Both the position numbers and the translations under genes were made by a program. From Catenovulum adriaticum (lineage in GTDB: Bacteria; Pseudomonadota; Gammaproteobacteria; Enterobacterales; Alteromonadaceae), in NCBI RefSeq assembly GCF_026725475.1, contig NZ_CP109965.1, positions 1,488,001 to 1,552,000 of the forward strand: 64,000 nt of DNA, written 5' to 3'. Under the pieces are notes generated by a model, which did not search any database, was not told the origin of the DNA, and was given only the letters and a program-made list of their open reading frames with translations. Of the stretch, positions 9,490 through 18,798 are shown piece after piece (positions within the stretch are counted from its first letter, which is position 1; each line of letters opens with the position of its first letter).

Positions 9490-10239
9490 TTAAACTTGAG
9501 CATCTAAACTTTGACCATTCACCGTTAAACTCTCATCAGACATTAAGTAAAGATAAGCTGGCATTATCTCGTCTGGTTGCGCAATTGTGTTTGCGTTTTC
9601 AGCAGGGTAGGCTGTCGCTCTCATTTTTGTGGCTGTTGCGCCTGGGTTAATACAATTAAAACGGATTTTTGTATTGTCAAACTCATCGGCTAGTAATTGC
9701 ATTAAGCCTTCTGTAGCAAATTTAGAAATAGCATAAGCTCCCCAAAACGCTTTTGCTTTTCGGCCCACTGATGAGCTGGTAAAAATAACCGACGCATTGT
9801 CTGATTTTTTTAGTAGCGGAATTAAACACTGAGTCATAACGAATGCTGCATTCACATTCACTTGCATCACTTTCTCAAGCATATCTTGAGGCCATTGCTC
9901 AAACGGCATAATCGTGCCAAGTTGACTAGCATTGTGTAAAATGCCATCAAGCTTACCAAAGTTGTGTTCAATTGTTTCGGCCATACCTTGGTAATGCAGT
10001 TTGGTTGCGCCTTGCATGTCTAACGGCACTATAGCTGGCTCAGGATAACCAAGTGATACAATTTTATCGTACACTGACTCAAGTTTTTCAGTCGTTTTAC
10101 CAAGTAAAATGATCTCTGCGCCTAACTTAGCAAATGCTAATGCGGCACTTTTTCCAATGCCGTCACCTGCACCTGTCACTAAAATGGTTTTACCGGATAA
10201 ACAATTTGCTTGTGGAGAAAATGAAAACATAAAAAACAT
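9490..10239 (-). CDS. YciK-family short-chain dehydrogenase/reductase
   Basis: A 249-residue NAD(P)-dependent oxidoreductase. The cofactor loop TGAGDGIGKS lies near residue 22, the structural HNAS motif near residue 98, and the catalytic Ser...Tyr-x3-Lys set appears as TSSS and YAISK near residues 155-175. Sequence and length resemble E. coli YciK, whose substrate is not established. Two in-frame ATGs four codons apart are possible starts; neither has a clear Shine-Dalgarno sequence. It is convergent with the diguanylate cyclase gene. Confidence 0.88.
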   Translation of the reverse strand: MFFMFSFSPQANCLSGKTILVTGAGDGIGKSAALAFAKLGAEIILLGKTTEKLESVYDKIVSLGYPEPAIVPLDMQGATKLHYQGMAETIEHNFGKLDGILHNASQLGTIMPFEQWPQDMLEKVMQVNVNAAFVMTQCLIPLLKKSDNASVIFTSSSVGRKAKAFWGAYAISKFATEGLMQLLADEFDNTKIRFNCINPGATATKMRATAYPAENANTIAQPDEIMPAYLYLMSDESLTVNGQSLDAQV

Positions 10240-10396
10240 CTATTAATATATATAAGCTGCTCATTTTAGCTAAAAAATACCTTCACCCCAATTGCTAATC
10301 GTTAAAACTTGATTTTTTTTTAATATATATCCTTAAATGAGTTAGGTATCATACCTAACAGACTTAAAGATTCAGCTTTTTGCATGGATAAAGTCG

Positions 10397-10716
10397 CTAG
10401 GGTCTGTTGACGTTTGGAGTACAAATTTTGTTCTAACTAAACGCTTTTTGATCGCGACGCGAGATATGTAGCATAGTTATTCTATGTCAATATCGAGCAA
10501 CAAAGAGCAAAAAGCGTTTAGGACGAACCCGAAGGGCAGCGTTTGTTTGGCATTTCTACTGTGTTGCCCCACATGGATGTGGGGTAAGGTGACTTTGCAG
10601 GAGCATAAAGTCTTTATAGCTCATTTATGTAGCCCACTACACGTCAATCGCTATGCCTTGTATAAATACCAAACAAACAGCTGCAAAATTGTACCCAAAA
10701 GGTCAACAGACCCTAG
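10397..10716. mobile_element. MITE-like palindromic element with CTAG flanks
   Basis: A 312-bp non-coding element spans 10401-10712, bounded on both sides by CTAG, which may be a 4-bp target duplication. Its ends are inverted repeats of about 30 bp beginning GGTCTGTTGAC, then GTTTGGAGTACAAATTTTG on the left and CTTTTGGGTACAATTTTG on the right (read inward). Inside are two large hairpins. The first is CTAAACGCTTTTTG at 10437-10450 with its exact complement at 10508-10521. The second pairs 10538-10555 with 10664-10682. Smaller hairpins include CCCCACATGGATGTGGGG and GAGCATAAAGTCTTTATAGCTC. It encodes no transposase. CTAG fits the YTAR target of some IS5-type elements, so trans-mobilisation is possible; this is inference. 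Confidence 0.75.
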
Positions 10717-10744
10717 CTATATTATATTTAATCAGAGGCACAAA

Positions 10745-10990
10745 ATGGCACGAATAGTTGGTTATAAATTTAAAGGTCAATATAAAGAGATTCAATTTTC
10801 GTATGACAGATATAGAGATAAACATGAAGCAGTTGCAGCAGCAGAAGGAATAGACCTACGCCAATTTTTAAAAATGGAAGAGCAACTCAAACAATTTCCA
10901 AAACAAGGGGCGGCCCAAAAAGACTTTCGCCAAAATGAATTTAAACGAATGGGGTTAACTGACATTCACTTTATCCGTGAAGACGATTAG
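10745..10990 (+). CDS. DUF2960 family protein
   Basis: An 81-residue basic, soluble protein of unknown function that begins MARIVGYKFKGQYKEIQFSY. It fits the small DUF2960 family found in Vibrio, Shewanella and relatives (segments HEAVAAAEGIDL and FKRMGL). The reading frame stays open for 261 bp upstream, but that stretch is the palindromic element, so the true start is the ATG at 10745 with an AGAGG ribosome-binding site about ten bases before it. The element's right end lies about 30 bp upstream and has probably displaced or supplied the native promoter region. Confidence 0.82.
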   Translation: MARIVGYKFKGQYKEIQFSYDRYRDKHEAVAAAEGIDLRQFLKMEEQLKQFPKQGAAQKDFRQNEFKRMGLTDIHFIREDD

Positions 10991-11208
10991 CGCACATTAA
11001 ATTTTTGAGTGCATTTTTCAGCCGTTTGCGTGGTATGTATTCAAGGGTGCTTGAGTAAAGCGTGTTTATGTCGCACACCAAGTGCACCTCAAGCCTCTAT
11101 ATGCGCTAATATTTCAAAAATACATTACAAAACCTTTACATTAAAAATCATCAATTCAAGCTTCATTCCTTTATAATTGTGTGATGAATGACTCAATTTA
11201 TAATTTGA

Positions 11209-12684
11209 ATGAAGCCGTTACCTAACTTATTTAAACTGTTCTGCTTACTCACAACTTTGCTGCAAGGTTGTGCGAGCTCTGTTGATAACGAGCAAATGTT
11301 AAACCAACATTCGAATCAACATAAGATACCAGCGCCTGAACGATGGACTTATTTAACACAACCGCATTATCAGCCTGAAAACACGTCTTTAGCCGATAAC
11401 AACTCTCTCATTGTATTACCAAACGAGTTAAAAGAACTGATTCAGCAAGCCTTAGTAGCTAATCAAGAGCTTGCTATCGCCATTGCCCGTTTCTCGGTTT
11501 CAGCCGCTGATTTAGATATGAGTAATGCAAAGCAGCTTCCTACACTTAACGCGTCTTTAAATTCGTCCCGCTCACAACGGCTAACAGGTGTTAACAGTAA
11601 TATCCAAGACAAATCAATTAATAATAGTTTTACGGGGGCGTTGCGTTTTAATTGGGAACTTGATTTATGGCAACGCCTAGCAGATCAAGTTAAAGCTTCT
11701 GAATCTGATTTTTATGCATCCGAACAAGATTTATTAAACGTTAAGCAGTCTATTATTAGCCAAGTGGTCGCTACTTATTTAGCTCTCGCTGAAAACCATA
11801 AACTAATCGAAAATACGCAAGCTAATTACAACAGTCAGCGACAGCGAGTTGAGATAACCGAATATAGACTAGATAAAGGATTAGCTGATAGCTTAGATCT
11901 TCGCCTTGCCAAAAATAACTTGTTTTCGATTCAGGCCAATCTTGCTCAGCAGGAACTCAATTATGCCAAAGCCGAGCAAAAAATGAATGTGCTTTTAGGT
12001 CGGTATCCAGGCACAAAACTTAACTTAAAATTAGACTCGGTTGAACTCGCCACGTTTAAATTGACGATTTCACCGACCCAAGTATTAACTCACAGACCGG
12101 ATATTAGAGCAGCAGAAGCCAGAGTTGCGAGCGCATTTAGCCGCTGGAAAAGTGCAGATAAAAATAATTTGCCAAAAATTAATTTAACCGCGAACTTTAG
12201 AGGGAGTCGAGAAGAAATTGCGCAATTACTAGACTGGCAATACTGGCTGGCGAGCATTGCAGTTGACTTAACGCAGCCTATTTTTGATGGTGGAGCAATT
12301 GATGCTGATATTGCACAAAAATCGGCTAGGCAGCAATGGGCTTGGGCGCAATACCAAAAAAGCATATTAAATGCATGGCAAGAGATTGAACAAAATTTAG
12401 CCGCTGAGTACGCGCTAACGAAAAGGCATAAAGCATTAGAGCAAGCGTACCTGCAAATTGCCGCCTCTGAATCTTTATTAATTAACCAATATGAGCAAGG
12501 CTTAATTAAAAGTTTTGATTTATTGTCAATTCAAACTCGCCGAATGAATACCGAAATGAATAAAATACGTGCGCAATATGCGGTTTTAAATAACCGAGTA
12601 GGCTTAATGTTAGCACTCGGGCAACCTTTTTCGGTAGACCAAAATATCAATGCTGCTAATGAACAAAATGAGCGCCAAAACTGA
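11209..12684 (+). CDS. RND efflux outer-membrane factor, NodT/OprM-type lipoprotein
   Basis: A 491-residue outer-membrane channel of the TolC superfamily that completes a tripartite export system with the two genes downstream. The N-terminus has a lipoprotein signal with lipobox LLQGC (Cys near residue 21). Two repeats of the outer membrane efflux family follow: residues around 70-270 include the LRFNWELDLWQRL segment, and residues around 290-480 include LTHRPDIRAAEARV and LTQPIFDGG. Both motifs are typical of NodT-type factors. It is the first gene of the operon; the adaptor starts 11 bp after its stop. The substrate is unknown. Confidence 0.92.
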   Translation: MKPLPNLFKLFCLLTTLLQGCASSVDNEQMLNQHSNQHKIPAPERWTYLTQPHYQPENTSLADNNSLIVLPNELKELIQQALVANQELAIAIARFSVSAADLDMSNAKQLPTLNASLNSSRSQRLTGVNSNIQDKSINNSFTGALRFNWELDLWQRLADQVKASESDFYASEQDLLNVKQSIISQVVATYLALAENHKLIENTQANYNSQRQRVEITEYRLDKGLADSLDLRLAKNNLFSIQANLAQQELNYAKAEQKMNVLLGRYPGTKLNLKLDSVELATFKLTISPTQVLTHRPDIRAAEARVASAFSRWKSADKNNLPKINLTANFRGSREEIAQLLDWQYWLASIAVDLTQPIFDGGAIDADIAQKSARQQWAWAQYQKSILNAWQEIEQNLAAEYALTKRHKALEQAYLQIAASESLLINQYEQGLIKSFDLLSIQTRRMNTEMNKIRAQYAVLNNRVGLMLALGQPFSVDQNINAANEQNERQN

Positions 12685-12695
12685 GATAAATAAAT

Positions 12696-13994
12696 ATGGT
12701 ATTTAACAAACAAAAATTAATTAATATCAAAGGGGCAATTATTAAATGGCTAGTGACACCCATTGTATTATTAGGGTTAGCATATAGTGGTTATCAATGG
12801 CTAGAAAATAACAAGCCAGAACCAGAAAAACGGCTTAATAAAGTAAAGCGTGTTAAAGTTTTCACTATCAAAACCACTAACCAAAGCAGCCAATTATTAG
12901 GTTACAGTCAAGGGCTTGTTTCACCCTCATCTCGGTTTGATTTAAAAAATGAAGTGGAAGGCAAAATTAGCTATGTATCGCCAAATATGGTTACTGGCGG
13001 CGTGATAGAAGAGGGCGAATTATTACTTGAAATAGAGCCAAGCGAATATGAGCTTAATGTCGTTCAGCGTCAAGCCAAGGTTGCACAAGCAGAACAGCAA
13101 CTTGCCCGAGCCAAAGCCGAAGCAAACGCCTCACAAGTAGAATTAAAAAGCTTAGGTCGGACAAAAGCGTCAGATTTAGCACTCGGGCTACCGCAATTAC
13201 GTCAAGCTAGCGCGTTACTTGACTCTGCGAAAGCAGAATTAAAACTCGCTAAATTAAACTTAGCTCGCACCAAAATATATTCGCCATTTACGGGGCGAGT
13301 AGAAAAAGAAAATATTAATATTAACCAATATATTAATCGCAACACCAATTTAGCAACGGTTTTTTCAACCGAAACAATGGAAGTGAGGTTGTCGATGACG
13401 GCGAAGCAATTTGCACAAATCGAATTACCCATTGGCTATTACCAAAGTTTTGAAAATTCAAAATTTCCGGTACGACTGTACAGTGAAATGGCAGGAAAAG
13501 AAGTGAGCTGGTATGGCAAAATAGTAAGAACAGAGGCAGTGATGGATAACCGGACCCGTACTATTTATGCTGTGGCACAAGTTCAAGACGCTTATTTAAA
13601 TCAAGCCACACCTTTATTAAGCGGCTTGTTCGTATATGCTCAAATTAAAGGTCGAGCAGTAGAAAATACGACCAAATTGCCACAACAAGCGCTTCGAAAT
13701 AACTCAGAATTATGGTTAGTCGATAAACAAAAAAAGCTGCGCATAATAAAAGCCGATATAGTACAGCGAACACCTGATTTTATTATTGTTAAAAACTTAG
13801 AGCCCAATACTTTAGTGATCACCTCAGCATTGGCTATTCCAACAGAAGGGCTAAATGTGGTTCCCATTATTCAACCATCACCCAATGAAATCGACTCCAG
13901 CACAAGTAAATTGAGTCAGCATCAACAGTCGCACAATAAATCGGCAAAAAAAAGTGAATCATTGACCGAAGAGGAAATTAATAATGCCAGCTAA
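12696..13994 (+). CDS. RND efflux periplasmic adaptor (membrane fusion protein)
   Basis: A 432-residue HlyD/AcrA-type adaptor bridging pump and outer-membrane channel. One N-terminal transmembrane helix (about residues 17-35) anchors it in the inner membrane. A split lipoyl domain surrounds an alpha-helical hairpin rich in Gln, Ala and Lys (about residues 125-175), followed by beta-barrel and membrane-proximal domains. The KIYSPFTGRVEKENI segment is the usual end of the lipoyl half-motif. A C-terminal tail rich in Ser, Gln and Lys is unusual and probably disordered. Its 3' end overlaps the pump gene by 11 bp, indicating translational coupling. Confidence 0.92.
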   Translation: MVFNKQKLINIKGAIIKWLVTPIVLLGLAYSGYQWLENNKPEPEKRLNKVKRVKVFTIKTTNQSSQLLGYSQGLVSPSSRFDLKNEVEGKISYVSPNMVTGGVIEEGELLLEIEPSEYELNVVQRQAKVAQAEQQLARAKAEANASQVELKSLGRTKASDLALGLPQLRQASALLDSAKAELKLAKLNLARTKIYSPFTGRVEKENININQYINRNTNLATVFSTETMEVRLSMTAKQFAQIELPIGYYQSFENSKFPVRLYSEMAGKEVSWYGKIVRTEAVMDNRTRTIYAVAQVQDAYLNQATPLLSGLFVYAQIKGRAVENTTKLPQQALRNNSELWLVDKQKKLRIIKADIVQRTPDFIIVKNLEPNTLVITSALAIPTEGLNVVPIIQPSPNEIDSSTSKLSQHQQSHNKSAKKSESLTEEEINNAS

Positions 13995-16900
13995 TTCAGT
14001 GTTAGCTTGGTGGATTAAAAATCCTATCGCAGCTAACTTAGCCATGCTTACGCTAATTATTGCTGGCGTGATGAGTTATTTATTTTCGGTTGAAAAGGAG
14101 CCATTTCCGACCGTCAAATTGCCAATTATGGATATTACCATGCGATGGCCTGGTGCGAGCCCACGAGATGTCGAAGATCAAATTATTGTCCGTTTTGAAG
14201 AAGCAATTAAAAATGTGGAAGATATTAAATTTGTCGTTTCTAATGCTTTTGAAGGTGTTGCTCGAGTCAGCGTTATTGGTAAAGAACGAGTTAATAAACG
14301 TAAATTTGCAGATGATATTCGCGAGAAAATTAACTCAGTAAATGGGCTTCCTAATGATGCTGACGCGGTTATTGTCACCGAACGAACCAAACGCGAACAA
14401 ATGATTAGAATTGCTTTGCATGGTTATATTGATGAATTAACTCTAAATAAAGTGGCACGTGAAATCAGACGAGAAGTCGCATCCTTACCCCTGATCTCTT
14501 TGGTTGTAATTACCGGTGATACCAATGAAGAAGTATCGATAGAAATTTCGGAAAAAGCACTGCGCCAATATAATTTAAGTTTTGATGAAGTAGCAAATGC
14601 CATTCGCTCTCAATCCGTTAATTTATCTGCTGGAGCGGTGCGCAGCGAAACTGAAACTTTTACTTTAAGTGTGCGCAGCCGTGCAGAAAAACAAATGGAT
14701 TTTGAAAGTTTAACTGTACGTCAGACTGATGATGGCGCTACCTTGTATTTAAAAGATGTAGCTCAGGTGGTGGATGGACTGCAAGTTTCAAAACGCTACT
14801 CTTCATTTGACGGTGAACCCGCTATTTTGATTGATGTACTTAATTCTGATTATATGAATATTCCTGAAATGTCAGGAAATGTCAGAAAGTACATTCAAAA
14901 CAAGCAGTCTAGATTACCAGATGGACTTCAATTAACGGTTTGGGAAGATTGGAATGATGCATATGAAAGTCGTTTAGACTCAATTTTTGATAATGCGATT
15001 AGTGGTTTAGTACTGGTTTTTACGCTGTTATTGTTATTTTTACAACCCAAAATAGCATTATGGGTTAGCATGGGAATAGGCACTGCTTTTGCCGCAGCAT
15101 TTTGGTTACTACCCGCATTTGATGTATCGTTAAACATGATGTCTTTATTCGCGTTTATGATGGTTATCGGCATTGTGGTGGACGACGCCATTGTGATTGG
15201 TGAAAGCATTCATAGTGCGCATGAAAAAGGGCATCACGGTGATGAAGCTGCGTTTTTTGGCGTATCAGAAGTTTTTAAACCGGTTATTTTTGGGGTATTA
15301 ACCACTATGGTGGTGTTTGCGCCTATGGCTTTTTTACCAGGCAGTACCGCTGAATTTACCCGTGCTATTTCGATTGTTGTTGTCTTAGCATTAGCATTTT
15401 CGTTATTTGAAGCTTTATTTATCTTACCTTGCCACTTACGGCATTTAGCGGATGATACGCCACACAAAAAAGGGAAATTAGAAAAACTGCAGCAAAAAGT
15501 CGCTAACGTAATGCATTTTTTAGCAGACAAAGTTTATGCGCCTTTAATAAAAGTCTTTTTACAGTGGCGATATTTAGTGGTCGGGCTATTTATATTAGCG
15601 CTGTTTTGCTCAATCAAAATGTTGAACGATAATTATATTTTACAATCGTTTGAACCTAAAATTGAAGCCGATACCATTCGCTTAAATGTCACTCTTCCTG
15701 AAAACGCTTCGTTTGACCGATTACAACAAGTACTTGAGCAAATGAATCAAGGTCAAGCTCAATTGACTGAGTATGTACAAAATATCGATCCGGCCAATGA
15801 GAGCGCCTTTATAGCCCATTATTATAGTCAAATTAAAGGCAGCAGAGTAACCAGTTTTTTAAAATTAGTACCTCAAGATAAGCGTGCTTTAACTACGGAA
15901 AAAGCGACAAATCTATTAACAGAAATGATTGGTGATATCCCCGATGCTGAAGAAATTGAATTTAAATCAACCTTAAATGAACGGGATCCTAAAATCCGAT
16001 TTATGGTGCAAGGAGAGAATCTCGATGCGATATCAGCAGCCGTTGTCGATTTAAAATCACATTTAACTCAGTATGATGATATTTATATGATTCGCGACAG
16101 CTTAGATAAAGGGAGTAAAGAAATTACGTTCACGCTTAAACCAGGTGCGGAAATGCTGGGCATCAATATCCGAGATGTTAGCAAACAGGTGCGGCAAGCT
16201 TTTTTTGGCCAAGAAGTTCAACGTCTACCAAGAGAAGGTGGAGATTCACGTGTAAAAGTACGTTATTCAAGGCAAGAGCGAGAAGCGTTAGACTCCTTAT
16301 ATCAACTTAAAATTCGAACGAGAGATAAGCGTGAAATACCGCTTATGAGTGTAGTCGATTTTGAAATGCGTCCAGGTATTAATCGAATTCAACGTCGTGA
16401 CGGACAAAAAGTGGTCTGGATTTGGGCTGAATACGCGGGCGATAACGCCTGGGCTCTTAAACGAAAAATTCAAGATAACTTTTTCCCAGAATGGCGAAAG
16501 CGCCACCCTGAGGTATCAACTGATCGAGGTCAAAATAAAAACCAAGAAGACTTTATGCAAACGGTTTATTACCTAGAAGGGATGGCTTTACTGGTTTCGT
16601 ACATGCTTTTAGCCATTGCATTTCGTTCGTATTGGCAACCTTTTTTAATCATGTCAGCCATTCCTTTTGCTTTTTTAGGTTCTATTTTAGGTCACTGGTC
16701 ACACGAGGTTTATTACGGTGCCTTTTCAATGCTGGGCATTTTGGCTGCTGCAGGGGTTGTTGTGAATGATAATCTGGTGCTGGTTGATTGTCTAAATAAG
16801 CTAAAGGCAAAAGGCTTTAGTGCGTATGATGCGACCAGAGAAGCCGGTCGTTTAAGATTTAGAGCCATTATTTTAACGTCGTTAACAACTTTTATTGGGT

Positions 16901-17115
16901 TAATCCCTATGTTGTCAGGTGATAATGAGCAAGCTAAATTTTTAGTGCCCATGGTGGTGTCGCTAGCTTATGGCGTTTTAGCGGCAACATTTACGACCTT
17001 AATTTTTGTGCCTTGTTTATATTTATGTAGCTTAGATATTTCAAATAAATGTAAACAATTGGTTCAGTGGTGGCGGCAACTTGATCAAGTAAAGCCAGTC
17101 ACTAAATCAAATTAA
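13984..17115 (+). CDS. RND-family multidrug efflux transporter, inner-membrane pump
   Basis: A 1043-residue proton-driven exporter of the AcrB/HAE1 superfamily with the expected twelve transmembrane helices and two large periplasmic loops. TM4 carries the proton-relay Asp pair in GIVVDDAIVIGE near residue 400. The pseudo-repeat in TM10-11 reads AAAGVVVNDNLVLVD. Sequence style (SVLAWWIKNPIAANLAML at the start) is that of the environmental HAE1 branch rather than AcrB itself. The operon has no adjacent regulator gene, so its control is not visible here. Confidence 0.95.
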   Translation: MPANSVLAWWIKNPIAANLAMLTLIIAGVMSYLFSVEKEPFPTVKLPIMDITMRWPGASPRDVEDQIIVRFEEAIKNVEDIKFVVSNAFEGVARVSVIGKERVNKRKFADDIREKINSVNGLPNDADAVIVTERTKREQMIRIALHGYIDELTLNKVAREIRREVASLPLISLVVITGDTNEEVSIEISEKALRQYNLSFDEVANAIRSQSVNLSAGAVRSETETFTLSVRSRAEKQMDFESLTVRQTDDGATLYLKDVAQVVDGLQVSKRYSSFDGEPAILIDVLNSDYMNIPEMSGNVRKYIQNKQSRLPDGLQLTVWEDWNDAYESRLDSIFDNAISGLVLVFTLLLLFLQPKIALWVSMGIGTAFAAAFWLLPAFDVSLNMMSLFAFMMVIGIVVDDAIVIGESIHSAHEKGHHGDEAAFFGVSEVFKPVIFGVLTTMVVFAPMAFLPGSTAEFTRAISIVVVLALAFSLFEALFILPCHLRHLADDTPHKKGKLEKLQQKVANVMHFLADKVYAPLIKVFLQWRYLVVGLFILALFCSIKMLNDNYILQSFEPKIEADTIRLNVTLPENASFDRLQQVLEQMNQGQAQLTEYVQNIDPANESAFIAHYYSQIKGSRVTSFLKLVPQDKRALTTEKATNLLTEMIGDIPDAEEIEFKSTLNERDPKIRFMVQGENLDAISAAVVDLKSHLTQYDDIYMIRDSLDKGSKEITFTLKPGAEMLGINIRDVSKQVRQAFFGQEVQRLPREGGDSRVKVRYSRQEREALDSLYQLKIRTRDKREIPLMSVVDFEMRPGINRIQRRDGQKVVWIWAEYAGDNAWALKRKIQDNFFPEWRKRHPEVSTDRGQNKNQEDFMQTVYYLEGMALLVSYMLLAIAFRSYWQPFLIMSAIPFAFLGSILGHWSHEVYYGAFSMLGILAAAGVVVNDNLVLVDCLNKLKAKGFSAYDATREAGRLRFRAIILTSLTTFIGLIPMLSGDNEQAKFLVPMVVSLAYGVLAATFTTLIFVPCLYLCSLDISNKCKQLVQWWRQLDQVKPVTKSN

Positions 17116-17127
17116 GCTAAAACCCTA

Positions 17128-17180
17128 ACTGAATGACTATTAGCTGGCTTGAGCGACTCGCTTTCTAATAATCATTCAGT
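17128..17180. repeat. Near-perfect 16-bp inverted repeat upstream of the BPSS1780-type gene
   Basis: ACTGAATGACTATTAG at 17128-17143 pairs with CTAATAATCATTCAGT at 17165-17180 (15 of 16 positions) across a 21-nt loop. There is no T-tract, so it is either a weak terminator for the RND operon or an operator for the next gene, whose start is 38 bp away. Confidence 0.55.
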
Positions 17181-17217
17181 ATAATCATGCCTATGATCTC
17201 TTTAGATAAAATACTTT

Positions 17218-17985
17218 ATGTCTGATTCTCAGTCTCCACAAGATATGCGGATAATTCCAACCGCGCGACCTGCTAAAGCGGTATTTGATTGGTTTAGCCA
17301 AGCATTCAAGCTTTTTAGTGCGTTTAAGCTGCAATGGGCAGGTTTTATTTTAATGGTTTATGCCTGTTTTTTTGTACTCGCTATGATTCCATTTATTGGT
17401 GAATTACTCATTAGTTTAATATTGCCTGGTATGTTTTTAGTCGTCGCGAGTGTGCAAAACAATCAGCAGTTTGTTCCCGCTCGATTATTTGAAGGCATTA
17501 AATATCATTTAAAACCGTTATTGCATTTATTTTTAATTAATTTCGGTGCAGCTTTAGTTGCCAGTACATTGGCGGTACTTGTAGTGGGTGAAAATGCGAT
17601 GTCCTCAGGAGATGCTGCACAAGTACTTTCTTTTATGGGCACTATGTTAGTGATCTATTTACCTTTTATGATGGGCTTGGCTTTTGCGCCTGCTTTAATC
17701 GTTATTGATAAATTACCTGCCATTGATGCCTTTAAAATGTCATTTAAAGGCTGTTTTAAAAACGCAATTTCGCTAACGATATTTAGCGTCATTATCATGT
17801 TCGCATTTGTTATCGCCATGATTCCTATGGGCCTTGGTTTATTGATTATGTTGCCAGTGATGCATTGTATACTATTTGTAATGTATCAAGATATTTTTAG
17901 ACACAAAGCTCGCTTTTCAATATCTGATTATCCAAATGAACAATCGGGTGATGATTCGGATCAAGATGGCAGTTTTATGGTGTAG
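17218..17985 (+). CDS. BPSS1780-type membrane protein
   Basis: A 255-residue inner-membrane protein with about five to six transmembrane helices (near residues 40-60, 65-85, 105-125, 140-165, 185-215) and acidic hydrophilic ends. The N-terminal PTARPAKAVFDWFSQAFKLF segment is characteristic of a proteobacterial family annotated BPSS1780 or DUF975-like, of unknown function. It is a single gene between the RND operon and the nitroreductase gene, preceded by a strong inverted repeat. Confidence 0.7.
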   Translation: MSDSQSPQDMRIIPTARPAKAVFDWFSQAFKLFSAFKLQWAGFILMVYACFFVLAMIPFIGELLISLILPGMFLVVASVQNNQQFVPARLFEGIKYHLKPLLHLFLINFGAALVASTLAVLVVGENAMSSGDAAQVLSFMGTMLVIYLPFMMGLAFAPALIVIDKLPAIDAFKMSFKGCFKNAISLTIFSVIIMFAFVIAMIPMGLGLLIMLPVMHCILFVMYQDIFRHKARFSISDYPNEQSGDDSDQDGSFMV

Positions 17986-18083
17986 CACCAAAAAAATTTT
18001 AAAGCATCACGTTTATAACACGTCAGCAGTTATACAGGTAACTCAAAATCTAGAAAAACTAAATAAAAGGCCATATCAATTTT

Positions 18084-18632
18084 ATGCAAGCATTAGACTT
18101 ATTGTTAAATCGTAGTTCGTATAATAAATTAATTTGTCCAGCGCCTGAAGGTGAACAATTAACCCAAATTTTAAAAGCGGGTATGCGTGCACCTGATCAC
18201 GGTAATTTGTCGCCATGGCAATTTATTGTTTTTAAAGATAAAGGCTTGAACGATTTAGGCGAAATTTATGCCGAGGCAGCAGAGCAAGACGCGTTATCAG
18301 CCGACAAAATTGAAAAAGCTAAAAATATGCCAAGTCGAGCCCCTTTGGTTATTGCAGTCATTGCCAAAGTTCAAGCTGAGCATAAGATACCTGAAATCGA
18401 GCAAGTAATAGCTGCTGGTTGTTGTGTTCAGGCCATGCAAATGGCAGCGGTTGCACAAGGTTTTCAGGGCATATGGCGAACGGGCGCTTATGCTTATCAT
18501 CCTCATGTAAAAAAACAATTTAAACTTGCAGAGCAAGATCTTATTGTTGGTTATCTTTATTTAGGCACCGCTGAAAATGAAGCGCCGATAAAACCAGAAA
18601 AAGATTTATCTGCACACTTACAATATTGGTAA
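18084..18632 (+). CDS. YdjA-like nitroreductase family protein
   Basis: A 182-residue FMN-dependent oxidoreductase of the minimal nitroreductase type. The start (LDLLLNRSSYNKL...P), the flavin-binding GMRAPDHGNLSPWQF near residue 35 and the AAGCCVQAMQMAAVAQGFQGIWRTG segment closely track E. coli YdjA (183 residues). YdjA is a homodimer with FMN at the interface and a poorly defined physiological substrate. It is monocistronic, 100 bp after the preceding gene and divergent in theme from the operon that follows. Confidence 0.92.
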   Translation: MQALDLLLNRSSYNKLICPAPEGEQLTQILKAGMRAPDHGNLSPWQFIVFKDKGLNDLGEIYAEAAEQDALSADKIEKAKNMPSRAPLVIAVIAKVQAEHKIPEIEQVIAAGCCVQAMQMAAVAQGFQGIWRTGAYAYHPHVKKQFKLAEQDLIVGYLYLGTAENEAPIKPEKDLSAHLQYW

Positions 18633-18732
18633 CTCAGTATTGGTAAATAACGAGTAAATTTTAGTCGCTAAATAGCTAAAAATGACTAACGCCGCTCCCT
18701 GGCTTTTTTGAACAAAATTATTTTTAATTTAT

Positions 18733-18760
18733 TGATCGATAAAGTCATATTCATCGTTTA
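18733..18760 (+). promoter_or_regulatory. Candidate ECF (sigma-E/ChrR-type) promoter for the photolyase operon
   Basis: TGATCG at 18733-18738 and CGTTTA at 18755-18760 are separated by 16 nt and lie 38 bp before the first gene of the operon. TGATC is the -35 core recognised by the RpoE/ChrR singlet-oxygen sigma factor of Rhodobacter and relatives, which controls photolyase and cyclopropane-synthase-type genes. The -10 match is loose and neither rpoE nor chrR is in the window. Confidence 0.4.
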
Positions 18761-18798
18761 AGCTTAAATTAACCGATAATATAATTCAGGAGCGGCCA

